In this document: positions 1 through 6,268 of the stretch, one piece after another | Numbering within the stretch: the first letter of the stretch is position 1 | Layout of the letters: each line of letters opens with the position of its first letter | Source: Intrasporangiaceae bacterium | GTDB taxonomy: Bacteria > Actinomycetota > Actinomycetes > Actinomycetales > Dermatophilaceae | Assembly (NCBI GenBank): GCA_012518475.1 | Contig: JAAYSB010000188.1 | Location: 1 to 7,126, forward strand | Direction: 5' to 3' | Length of the DNA stretch: 7,126 nucleotides | The notes under the pieces: generated by a model | Databases searched by the model: none | The model's input: the letters and a program-made list of their open reading frames with translations, nothing else | What the model was told of the DNA's origin: nothing | Program-made: the position numbers and the translations under genes

Positions 1-557
1 ACGCTCACGTCGTTGGCCTGGATCCGGATGCCGTCGTTGGCGGAGTGAACGTTGGCATGGCGCACCGTCCCGCCACCCTCGAAGAAGATTCCGAGGCCGG
101 TGCCGCCGAGGTTGTCGACCTCGACGTGCTCGATCAGGGTGCCGGTGGTGCCGGACTGGATGTGGATCGGATACAGGTCGGTGTCGGTCGAGACCCGGCT
201 GTTGCGGATCGTCACGTTGCCCGCGGCGACGATGATCCGGCCGCTGACGTCCAACCCGTCGATCACGGCGCCGTCGTTGGTGACGGTCAGGCCGGAGGAG
301 GGACTCAGGGTCACACCGGCCGGAACCCCGGTGGTGCTCTCGTCGGGGAACGTCGGCTGATCAGGGACGGCGGCGGTGGTGGCGCTCGGTTGCGGGCCCA
401 CGTGCTCCACGGGGGCGTCTTCAGTCTGCGCGCTGTCCCCGGCCGACGACGAGCACCCGAGCAACGTCGGGCTCAGGGCGACGACGACAGCAGTCCGCCG
501 CAGCCGCGGTGACCGGTGACCGTGTGGATCCGGCGCGCAGGCTGCTCGTCGTCTCAT
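1..557 (-). CDS. Lipoprotein with right-handed parallel beta-helix domain (3' end outside window)
   Basis: This ORF begins at the ATG at 557-555 and is open to the left edge, giving 185 residues with the C-terminus missing. The start shares four bases (ATGA) with the stop of the upstream glycosyltransferase, so it is probably translationally coupled; no good ribosome binding site is seen. The N-terminus is basic, followed by a short hydrophobic stretch (TAVVVALSPTLLGC, residues 22-35) ending in a lipobox, with Cys35 as the predicted lipidated residue. Residues 36-75 are a low-complexity Ser/Thr/Pro/Ala/Asp linker. From about residue 78 there are short repeated beta-strand rungs (GLTVTNDGAVIDGLDVSG, NVTIRNSRV, GTLIEHVEVDN, GTVRHANVHSANDGIRI), typical of pectate-lyase-like parallel beta-helices. 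Such proteins in glycan loci are often polysaccharide lyases, hydrolases, epimerases or binders, but catalytic residues would lie in the missing part. It should be anchored on the outer face of the membrane. The fold and lipidation are well supported; the activity is unknown. Confidence 0.85.
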   Translation of the reverse strand, partial: MRRRAACAPDPHGHRSPRLRRTAVVVALSPTLLGCSSSAGDSAQTEDAPVEHVGPQPSATTAAVPDQPTFPDESTTGVPAGVTLSPSSGLTVTNDGAVIDGLDVSGRIIVAAGNVTIRNSRVSTDTDLYPIHIQSGTTGTLIEHVEVDNLGGTGLGIFFEGGGTVRHANVHSANDGIRIQANDVS

Positions 558-1843
558 GGCTCGCGGGTCAGTCGGCCACGCGCGGCCGCTCCCTGCGGCA
601 CTGCGCCGGTCAGCTCGTCGAACACCTTGACATAGGCCTGCGCCTGGAGCTCCCAGGCGAGCTCGGACTCGATTCGTTCGCGGCCGATCCGGCCCATGGT
701 GCCCCGTCTTTCCGGGTCGTCGAGGAGCTGGGCGATCGACCGGGCCGCCTCGACGGCGTCGCCACCCGAGACATAGACGGCTGCGTCCTGGGCGCACCGG
801 CGCGTCTCTCGCAGGTCGGTGGCGACGGTCGGCAGCTCGTGCGCCATGTACTCGAGGGTCTTGTTCATCGTGGACCGGTGGTTGAACTCGTTCTGCGGGT
901 CCGGGGTGACCCCGAGGTCGGCGGTGGACAGCCATCGGCCGAGCTCCTCGTGATCCACCCGCCCGGTGAACTGGACCCATCGATCCAGTCCGCGCCGGGT
1001 GCTCTCGGCCCGCAGGTCCTCGAGGCTGTCCCCGAAGCCGAGGAGAGCGAACCGCGTGTCCGCCCGCCCGAGCCCGTGGACATAGGCATCGATCCAGGCG
1101 AGCAGCGAGTCCACCCCGTCCTGGGGACCCATGATCCCGACATAGCAGACGAGGTGCTCGAACTCGCCCCGCAGCTCGCCGTGCGAGGGGCCTCGCTTCA
1201 TCACGGTGGCATCAGGGGTGCTCATGACCACCGCCGAGTGCTCCGCGCGGATGCAACCGCGCTCAAGCGCGATCTCCTGGTATGCGGGGTTGGGTGAGAT
1301 CACCCTGTCGGCCACGCGATAGGTCTGGCGCTCCAGCCACAGCAGCCCCCGGTGCAGAGCTCCCCGGGACCCGAATCGTGCTTCGTACACCTCGGGGCAC
1401 AGGTCGTGCTGGTCGAAGACGAACGCCCGTCCGCGCAGCTTCCACAGAGCCCCCAGCGGCCAGAAGGTGTCCGGGGGGTTGCACGCCTGGAGGACGTCGA
1501 ACGGTGCGTCCCGGTGGATGCGCAGACTCAGCTGTGCCGTGCGTGCGAGGCAGACGCCGAACTCCCAGAAGTAGCCCGCGGCTCCCCCTGTGCCGCCCTC
1601 CGGGGCCGTGTAGGAGTGCACCGTCGTGCCGTCCAGCTCGTGGCGGTCCGGCTCACCAGGATGCTCCTTCGGGCAGATCACACTCACCCGGTATCCCGCG
1701 TCGACCAGCGCCCGGCACTCGTTGCGCACCCGGCGGTCCAGCCGCAGCGGGAGGTTCTCGATGATGATCACGACGTGCCGGCGCGCTGCTGCGCCGAGGG
1801 AGGGACTCCGTCGGCGTCCGAGGCGCGTCATTCGCCTGCTCAT
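554..1843 (-). CDS. Family 4 glycosyltransferase (GT-B fold)
   Basis: Predicted to move a sugar from a nucleotide-activated donor to a glycan or lipid-linked acceptor at the cytoplasmic membrane face. The open frame extends to 1963, but I choose the ATG at 1843 (429 residues). TGAGGAG lies 10 nt upstream of it, the extra 40 residues look like translated leader, and a candidate -10 (1920-1925) lies inside that extension. A GTG at 1849, 4 nt from the same AGGAG, is the alternative. The N-terminal Rossmann domain starts HVVIIIENLP (23-32) with the usual RRVRNECRAL segment. QHDLCPEVYE (145-154) matches the family's [DH]HDLxPE motif. The donor-binding domain includes YVGIMGPQDG (234-243), FTGRV (292-296) and NKTLEYMAHELPTVA (327-341), which holds the conserved ExxxxxxE-type region. 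Length is normal. The VVRNGPD-like loop of relatives reads VVMSTPD (205-211) here. First gene of an operon with the lipoprotein. Donor and acceptor cannot be told from sequence. Confidence 0.9.
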   Translation of the reverse strand: MSRRMTRLGRRRSPSLGAAARRHVVIIIENLPLRLDRRVRNECRALVDAGYRVSVICPKEHPGEPDRHELDGTTVHSYTAPEGGTGGAAGYFWEFGVCLARTAQLSLRIHRDAPFDVLQACNPPDTFWPLGALWKLRGRAFVFDQHDLCPEVYEARFGSRGALHRGLLWLERQTYRVADRVISPNPAYQEIALERGCIRAEHSAVVMSTPDATVMKRGPSHGELRGEFEHLVCYVGIMGPQDGVDSLLAWIDAYVHGLGRADTRFALLGFGDSLEDLRAESTRRGLDRWVQFTGRVDHEELGRWLSTADLGVTPDPQNEFNHRSTMNKTLEYMAHELPTVATDLRETRRCAQDAAVYVSGGDAVEAARSIAQLLDDPERRGTMGRIGRERIESELAWELQAQAYVKVFDELTGAVPQGAAARGRLTREP

Positions 1844-1853
1844 CTGCACAGGA

Positions 1854-1860
1854 CTCCTCA
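1854..1860 (-). promoter_or_regulatory. Ribosome binding site deciding the glycosyltransferase start
   Basis: TGAGGAG on the minus strand, a good match to the anti-Shine-Dalgarno complement, lies 10 nt before the ATG at 1843 and 4 nt before a GTG at 1849. It rules against the upstream ATG at 1963, which has no comparable site close by. Confidence 0.55.
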
Positions 1861-1919
1861 TTTCACGCAACGACTCAGCCGGTGTCCCGGGCGATCTCGT
1901 CGCGCCCAGGGAGGTCCCG

Positions 1920-1948
1920 AGCCTACCCGCCGGGGGGCGTCCTGCCAT
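1920..1948 (-). promoter_or_regulatory. Candidate promoter for glycosyltransferase-lipoprotein operon
   Basis: ATGGCA at 1948-1943 and TAGGCT at 1925-1920 on the minus strand are separated by 17 bases, the optimal spacing for a vegetative sigma factor. The -10 form TAGGCT is common in high-GC actinobacteria. Support is sequence match only, and the -35 is imperfect. Confidence 0.35.
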
Positions 1949-2032
1949 GGACTCTGCGCACACCCTGGCCGAAGGGATGATGCTCGATGGACCCCGGTCG
2001 GCTGTGGCCCGCCGGCCCGGTGGCCCAGTGCT

Positions 2033-2044
2033 TACACTCTCGTA
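2033..2044 (+). promoter_or_regulatory. Candidate -10 element of a leaderless kinase transcript
   Basis: TACACT (2033-2038) fits the TAnnnT -10 rule, and only five bases separate it from the ATG at 2044. Transcription should start about 6-7 bases after the hexamer, so the mRNA would begin at or next to the ATG. This arrangement is common in actinobacteria, and the lack of any Shine-Dalgarno sequence before the ATG agrees with it. No convincing -35 is visible. Confidence 0.45.
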
Positions 2045-3102
2045 TGCCCCCCACCGAGCGACCGACGGTCGCCGCTGCCGAGAGTGCTGCGATCGCTCGT
2101 GTCCTCGCCCAGTTCGGCGTCAGTGGCCCACCGGCCTCGGTGTGGCTCCTGGCCGCTCGGACCCGGCACCAGACCTACCTCATCGAGGCCGGCGGGAACC
2201 GGTGGGTCGTCAAGCGGCATCTCTCTCCCGGCGGGACCGACCAGCCCCGCTCGCACCGTTTCGAATCCCTCCTCGGGGAGCGTGGATTCCCGGTGGCCCG
2301 GATCCAGCACACACCCGCCGGACAGACACTCGTGCAGGAGGGCGCCGCACGCTATTCCCTGCACGCCTGGGTCGAGGGGTGCCATCTGAGCATCGCCGAT
2401 CGCGACGAGATCCTCACCGACCACCCGAGCCTCGTCGAGTCCCTCGCGACCATGGTCGGGACCCTGCACCGGATCGGCTCCGAGCTGGCCGACACCGGCG
2501 GGACGGGGTCCTCGGAGACCGACCGGCTCCTGCGCGCGCCGCAGCAGCTGACCAGTGCTCTGGGGGAGCGCCGCGGTCCGGCTCCGTCGCGGCTGATCAG
2601 GCTCCGGCTCAGACCGCGCAAGTCGGACTTCGACCGGTGGATCCTCGACTCGATGCCGGCTGTCGTCGACGCCGCTGCCTGGCTCGAGAGCCAGTCGCGC
2701 CAGTCGTTGTCGTCCTCAGACACCGGCCTGATCCACAACGACATCAACTGGGAGAACCTGCTCTTCGACGAGGAGCTGGGTGTGCAGGCTCTGCTCGACT
2801 TCGACAATACGATCGAGGCGCCGAGGGCGATCGAGGTCGGCGCCGCCGCCGTGGTCCTCGTCGGCTCGGACCTGCAGCGAGTCGACCGTTTCGTCGCCGC
2901 CTATGAGGAGGCCCGCGGCACGGCAGTGGACCACCGAGGCGTGGACCAGGCCATGGTGCTCAAGTGCACCCGGTCGATCCTCGTCTCGGTGCGCAGCTAT
3001 CTGAGTGGCGAGGTCGAGGACACGGCGCGGCTCATGCAGTGGTGTGGGCACCTGTATGCGTCGCTCACCGACCTGCGCTCCCGCACCGGTGCGGGATCCT
3101 AG
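2044..3102 (+). CDS. Phosphotransferase of the aminoglycoside/choline kinase (APH) fold
   Basis: A 352-residue cytoplasmic protein expected to transfer the gamma-phosphate of ATP to a small hydroxylated substrate. The ATP-site lysine is probably Lys57 in NRWVVKRH. The Brenner catalytic motif HxDxxxxN is present as HNDINWEN, with His231, catalytic Asp233 and Asn238. LLDFDN (250-255) supplies the metal-binding Asp252 that replaces the kinase DFG. These are complete, so the enzyme is probably active. I choose the ATG at 2044 because the -10-like TACACT ends five bases before it; an in-frame ATG at 1987 would add 19 residues that look like translated promoter. It stands alone on this strand between two minus-strand operons. 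Its setting among glycosyltransferases suggests a sugar, amino-alcohol or other glycan-precursor kinase rather than antibiotic resistance, but the substrate is not readable. Its TAG stop overlaps the opposing gene's TAG in a CTAG. Confidence 0.87.
   Translation: MPPTERPTVAAAESAAIARVLAQFGVSGPPASVWLLAARTRHQTYLIEAGGNRWVVKRHLSPGGTDQPRSHRFESLLGERGFPVARIQHTPAGQTLVQEGAARYSLHAWVEGCHLSIADRDEILTDHPSLVESLATMVGTLHRIGSELADTGGTGSSETDRLLRAPQQLTSALGERRGPAPSRLIRLRLRPRKSDFDRWILDSMPAVVDAAAWLESQSRQSLSSSDTGLIHNDINWENLLFDEELGVQALLDFDNTIEAPRAIEVGAAAVVLVGSDLQRVDRFVAAYEEARGTAVDHRGVDQAMVLKCTRSILVSVRSYLSGEVEDTARLMQWCGHLYASLTDLRSRTGAGS
3079..3096. terminator. 18-base perfect palindrome at convergent gene ends, possible bidirectional terminator
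   Basis: TCCCGCACCGGTGCGGGA reads the same on both strands. As RNA it could form a 7-bp stem with a CCGG loop. It lies within the last codons of the kinase gene and just past the stop of the opposing NAD-synthase-family gene, so either transcript would fold it near its end. There is no T-run on either side, so it is not a classical Rho-independent terminator; GC-rich actinobacteria often lack the T-run. A DNA-binding dyad is the alternative. Confidence 0.4.
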
Positions 3103-4073
3103 ATCTCCGGGATCTCGGCGACCAGCTGCGGCGGGAGGTGGAGGTACTCGGTGCTGCGGCGCTTCTGGTCGATGTCCCGATAGACCCGCTCGAGCTGTTC
3201 GGCGGTGAGCCCGGCAGCCGCAGCTACCTCCTCCGCCGGCACGTCGTTGTTCTTCCCGTACAGGCACAGGTCCATCTGCGCGTGCGGGAGGGAGAAGTAG
3301 AACTCCTCCTGCGACTGGGGCAGCGAGTAGGTGTCGGTCGTCGGGGGACGCAGGCGGATCTCCTCCGGGACGCCGAGGTGCTCGGCCAGCGCATACACCT
3401 GCGTCTTGTACAGGTGGGCGATGGGTTTGACGTCGGCTGCGCCGTCGCCGAGCTTGACGAAGAACCCCTGGTCGTACTCGAGCCGGTTCGGTGTCCCTGC
3501 CACCACATAGTTGAGCCGGTCCGCGTGGTAGTACTCGAAGGTCTTGCGCACCCGCTGCTTGAAGTTCGTTGCCGCCACGATGCCGAGATAGGCCTCAGGC
3601 GTGAGCCGGTGCGTCTCCTCCTCCCCGTCGGGCGGGACGACGACGACCGAGTACAGCCGATAGCTGTCTGAGTCGACGACTGAGGGCAGCACGATCTTCG
3701 AGCGATGCTGCGGCCCATAGTCGGGGCACACGAGCCGGATCGCGTCGTCGCGTCGACGGTAGGCACCGTAGGCATCGAGGACATCGGTGATGTCCTCGAC
3801 CGTCGAGTCGATCCCGAGGGCGTCCGACAGGCTCGTGCTGATCCGGAGCGTCTCGGCGGAGGACTCCCGCTCCGGCATGTGGATGCCGAAGACCCGGTCC
3901 GGTCCCAGCGCGTGGACCGCGAGCGCTGCCGAGACGCTGGAGTCGATCCCACCGGAGAGCGCAACCACGACCCCCTTGCGGCGGGTGCGGCGGAGGTAGT
4001 CGGTGATCCGCGCCGTGAACTTCTCGGTCTCTGCGGCGAGGTCGATCTCGAGGGTCTGTGGTCCGAACGTCAT
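3099..4073 (-). CDS. nadE: Stand-alone NAD-synthase-family (PP-loop ATP-dependent amide-forming) enzyme
   Basis: Enzymes of this family adenylate a carboxylate with ATP and replace AMP with ammonia; NadE itself makes NAD from deamido-NAD. The 324-residue protein carries the PP-loop SGGIDSS (40-46) and the family segment GTPNRLEYDQGFFVKLGDGAADVKPI split over 193-218, followed by LYKTQV (221-226). It has no N-terminal nitrilase/glutaminase domain, unlike the roughly 650-700-residue glutamine-dependent NadE usual in actinobacteria, so ammonia must come from solution or a partner. Between DVLDAYGAY (97-105) and NFKQRVRK (170-177) there are some 50-60 more residues than in compact ammonia-dependent NadE proteins. 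The canonical GTGNKSE reads GTPNRLE. Last gene of the operon, 9 nt after asnB, with a strong AGGAGAG site. The family call is firm. True NAD synthesis is doubtful; a dedicated glycan or cofactor amidation is an equal possibility. Confidence 0.85.
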   Translation of the reverse strand: MTFGPQTLEIDLAAETEKFTARITDYLRRTRRKGVVVALSGGIDSSVSAALAVHALGPDRVFGIHMPERESSAETLRISTSLSDALGIDSTVEDITDVLDAYGAYRRRDDAIRLVCPDYGPQHRSKIVLPSVVDSDSYRLYSVVVVPPDGEEETHRLTPEAYLGIVAATNFKQRVRKTFEYYHADRLNYVVAGTPNRLEYDQGFFVKLGDGAADVKPIAHLYKTQVYALAEHLGVPEEIRLRPPTTDTYSLPQSQEEFYFSLPHAQMDLCLYGKNNDVPAEEVAAAAGLTAEQLERVYRDIDQKRRSTEYLHLPPQLVAEIPEI

Positions 4074-4077
4074 CGGT

Positions 4078-4084
4078 CTCTCCT
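4078..4084 (-). promoter_or_regulatory. Ribosome binding site of nadE-like gene overlapping asnB stop
   Basis: AGGAGAG on the minus strand lies 4 nt from the ATG at 4073, with the AGGAG core 6 nt away. It overlaps the TAG stop of asnB (4085-4083), so the two genes are very likely translated from one mRNA. Confidence 0.7.
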
Positions 4085-6059
4085 AGGTGCGAGTGGCGCG
4101 GTCGAGGATCACGGGCTGGGTCGGTGGGCGGGAGTACGAGGAGGACCCGTCGCCCTGGATGAACTGGGTGACGATCAGCTGGGTGGACAGCACCGCCAGG
4201 ACTCTCATGTTGTCAGTGTTGCTCAGCCGGACTCCACCCGCGCGGCGGCACTTGGCGACAAGTGCCGTGACGGCCCGTGGCGCGAAGACCCCTCCCGCGG
4301 CGACTGCCTCGGCTGAGGTGACCTCATCGACCCAGTCCAGGTCGGGGCCGGCGAAGAAGCTCGCCGCGTCCGGGGACCGGTAGGGCTGCTTGGGTCGGGT
4401 GAGGATCTCCGTCGGCACGAGGTCACCGAAGGCTCGCTTGAGGATGTGCTTCTCGTCCAGGCCATGGAGCTTGTGCCGTGCCGGTAGCCGGTTCGCGACG
4501 TCGACGACGGTGCGGTCGAGGAAGGGGAAGCGGCCTTCGATGGACCCGGCCATAAGCATCCGGTCCCCCTGCGAGCTGAGGATGTAGCCGGGCAGCAGGG
4601 TGGTCATCTCCAGCCACTGGGAGCGCGCGAGTGGGTCCCACCCGGGCGCGTCCTCCGGCATGGTGGCCACGAGACCACCGGCCACGTCGACGGCCCAGTC
4701 GGGGTGCGGCACGGTCAAGGCGAGCAGGCTGGCCGTGGCGTCCCAGCGCGGTCGGTGCGAGAAGGCCGGGTCCGAGACCTCGAGGTTGCGCCCGAAGAAC
4801 TCCCGTGCGAACGCAGGGGCCTGCCCCGGCGAGCGTGTCATCCACGGATACAGGAGCTGCAGTGCCATGGCGCGGACCTCCGAGTCGGGGTCGCGGGCGA
4901 TGAACTCCCGCAGCCGGGCCTCGCGGAAGATGTCGTAGCCGGCGAAGACCTCGTCGGCACCCTCGCCGGTGACGACGACCTTGTATCCATGGTCCCGCAC
5001 CAGGCCGGACAGCAGGTGCATGGGAGCCGGGGCGGCCCGCAGCACAGGGGTCTCGGTGTGCCAGACCACGGCTGGGAAGGCCGCTCCGATATCCGCGGCT
5101 CCCACAGTGATCTCGTGGTGGTCGGTCCCGAGCCGACGTGCCATCGCCTGCTGGAAGGACCCCTCGTCGAAGTCCGAGTCGGAGAAGCGGACGGAGAAGG
5201 TCTGCAGGGGCGCATCGGTGTACTTCGCAATGACGGCTGCGGTGATCGCCGAGTCGATCCCGCCCGAGAGGTAGGCCCCCACGGGCACGTCGCTGCGCAG
5301 GAAGCGCAGCCTGACCGCCTCGATCAGGGCCTCCCGGACGGCGTCGGTGCTCTGCTCGATGTCCTGCGGTTCCTCGTCTCCCCGGGATGGGAACTCGGGC
5401 TGCCAGTAGGGAGCCAGCTCCTCAGTGCCCTCGGCGACAGTGAGCAGGTGACCCGGGGGAACCTGTTCGACGCCCTCGAAGACCGTCCGGGGAGCGACCG
5501 TGCTCCAGAAGGTCATCGTCTGGGCCAGGCCCACCCTGTCCAGACTCCGCGGGACGTCCGGGTCGGCGAAGAGAGCCTTGACCTCGGAGGCGAAGAGGAA
5601 CCGCCCGCCCACCCGGGTGAAGAACAGTGGGCGCACTCCCAGCCGGTCACGGGCCAGCACCAGCCGCCGCTCCCGGCGGTCCCAGATGGCCAGAGCCCAC
5701 TGCCCGTTGAAGCGGTCGAAGCAGCCTTCACGCCACTGCTCCCATGCCCGCAGGATGACTTCGGTGTCGCTGCGGGTCCGGAACCGGTGGCCGAGGGCGA
5801 AGAGCTCCTCGCGCAGCTCGAGGTAGTTGAAGATCTCGCCGTTGAAGGTGATCCACAACGACTCGTCCGGGGTCGCCATCGGCTGGGCGCCCCCGGCGAC
5901 GTCGATGATGGCCAGCCGTGCGTGCCCCAGCGCGATGTGGTCGTCGCGATAGATGCCGCTGCCGTCCGGGCCGCGGTGCGCGATCCGGGAGAGCATGCTC
6001 TCCATCAGCTCGATGCTGGGCGTGCCGTCAGGTGTCAGGGCCCCGGCGATCCCGCACAT
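4083..6059 (-). CDS. asnB: Asparagine synthetase B-type glutamine-hydrolysing amidotransferase
   Basis: The 658-residue protein has an N-terminal class II glutaminase domain and a C-terminal PP-loop synthetase domain. The nucleophile Cys2 is in MCGIAGAL; AHRGPDGSGIY (27-37), Arg48 in GHARLAIID, Asn73-Gly74-Glu75 in FNGEIFNY and Asp98 in RSDTEVIL form the glutamine site. YLSGGIDSA (263-271) is the ATP PP-loop and GEGADEVFAGY (365-375) the second conserved synthetase motif. Both active sites look intact, so it should hydrolyse glutamine, channel ammonia and amidate an adenylated carboxylate. At about 100 residues longer than E. coli AsnB, it resembles the long AsnB forms found in polysaccharide and secondary-metabolite loci, where the substrate may not be free aspartate. 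Its ATG shares one base with the stop of the small carrier-like gene (TGATG), which indicates coupling. The true acceptor is unknown. Confidence 0.93.
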   Translation of the reverse strand: MCGIAGALTPDGTPSIELMESMLSRIAHRGPDGSGIYRDDHIALGHARLAIIDVAGGAQPMATPDESLWITFNGEIFNYLELREELFALGHRFRTRSDTEVILRAWEQWREGCFDRFNGQWALAIWDRRERRLVLARDRLGVRPLFFTRVGGRFLFASEVKALFADPDVPRSLDRVGLAQTMTFWSTVAPRTVFEGVEQVPPGHLLTVAEGTEELAPYWQPEFPSRGDEEPQDIEQSTDAVREALIEAVRLRFLRSDVPVGAYLSGGIDSAITAAVIAKYTDAPLQTFSVRFSDSDFDEGSFQQAMARRLGTDHHEITVGAADIGAAFPAVVWHTETPVLRAAPAPMHLLSGLVRDHGYKVVVTGEGADEVFAGYDIFREARLREFIARDPDSEVRAMALQLLYPWMTRSPGQAPAFAREFFGRNLEVSDPAFSHRPRWDATASLLALTVPHPDWAVDVAGGLVATMPEDAPGWDPLARSQWLEMTTLLPGYILSSQGDRMLMAGSIEGRFPFLDRTVVDVANRLPARHKLHGLDEKHILKRAFGDLVPTEILTRPKQPYRSPDAASFFAGPDLDWVDEVTSAEAVAAGGVFAPRAVTALVAKCRRAGGVRLSNTDNMRVLAVLSTQLIVTQFIQGDGSSSYSRPPTQPVILDRATRT

Positions 6060-6262
6060 CAGGGCGCTCCGTCGAGGGCGTCCAGGACTCGCTCGATGGC
6101 GTCGCGCCGCCCGAGAGAGGCGACGGTCAACGTCTCCTCAGGCAGCCGGACCTCGCACCCGTCCTCGACTGCGACAGCGATCTGCAGCGCCTCGAGAATG
6201 CCCGCACCGGGTGGGAGCGGGAGGTCAAGCTCGTCGAGGACTCGACGTCGGTCAGCCGGCAT
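6059..6262 (-). CDS. Small acyl-carrier-protein-like protein lacking the phosphopantetheine serine
   Basis: 67 residues, starting 6 nt after the methyltransferase stop and ending in TGATG with asnB, so it is almost certainly a real operon gene. Residues 21-63, from GILEALQIAVAVEDG through VRLPEETLTVASLG to DAIERVLDAL, line up with helix II to helix IV of acyl carrier proteins (pattern DSLxxxELxxxLEexfxxxxPxexxxxxxLxtxxxIxxxv). In that alignment the invariant DSL, which carries 4'-phosphopantetheine on Ser, reads Gly21-Ile22-Leu23. The only serine in the protein is in VASLG, after the conserved PEE region. The part before the motif is about ten residues shorter than usual, so helix I is mostly missing. 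I checked the other two frames and found no frameshift restoring a serine. It may be a docking or structural partner of the amidotransferase rather than a carrier. The coding call is fairly sure; the family assignment is moderate. Confidence 0.62.
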   Translation of the reverse strand: MPADRRRVLDELDLPLPPGAGILEALQIAVAVEDGCEVRLPEETLTVASLGRRDAIERVLDALDGAP

Positions 6263-6268
6263 GTCGGC

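Larger units (their letters stand above)
1844..2043. promoter_or_regulatory. Divergent intergenic region between glycosyltransferase and kinase genes
   Basis: This 200-base non-coding stretch separates two divergently transcribed genes and must hold both promoters. Toward the glycosyltransferase I see ATGGCA (1948-1943), 17 bases, then TAGGCT (1925-1920): four of six matches to TTGACA and a common actinobacterial -10. That would give a leader of roughly 70 nt. Toward the kinase I see TACACT (2033-2038) directly before the start codon. Open frames running through here on either strand look like high-GC artefacts. No clear operator repeat was found by eye. Confidence 0.5.

Noticed and set aside
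450..557. Tat signal peptide in the beta-helix protein (RLRRTAVVV)
   Set aside because: The residues after the two arginines do not match the Tat consensus; the lipobox LLGC and short hydrophobic core fit an ordinary lipoprotein signal better.
1844..1963. N-terminal 40-residue extension of the glycosyltransferase from the ATG at 1963
   Set aside because: Not family-like, lacks a close ribosome binding site, and contains a candidate -10; the AGGAG before 1843 gives a better start.
1987..2043. Upstream start of the kinase at 1987
   Set aside because: The added 19 residues contain the TACACT -10-like element and have no resemblance to kinase N-termini. The AAGGGA before 1987 is a weak and distant site.
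1352..2906. Long plus-strand open frames (1352-2389 and 1626-2906) overlapping the glycosyltransferase and kinase
   Set aside because: They cross the divergent promoter region, are rich in Arg/Pro/Ser as expected of off-frame high-GC translation, and match no family.
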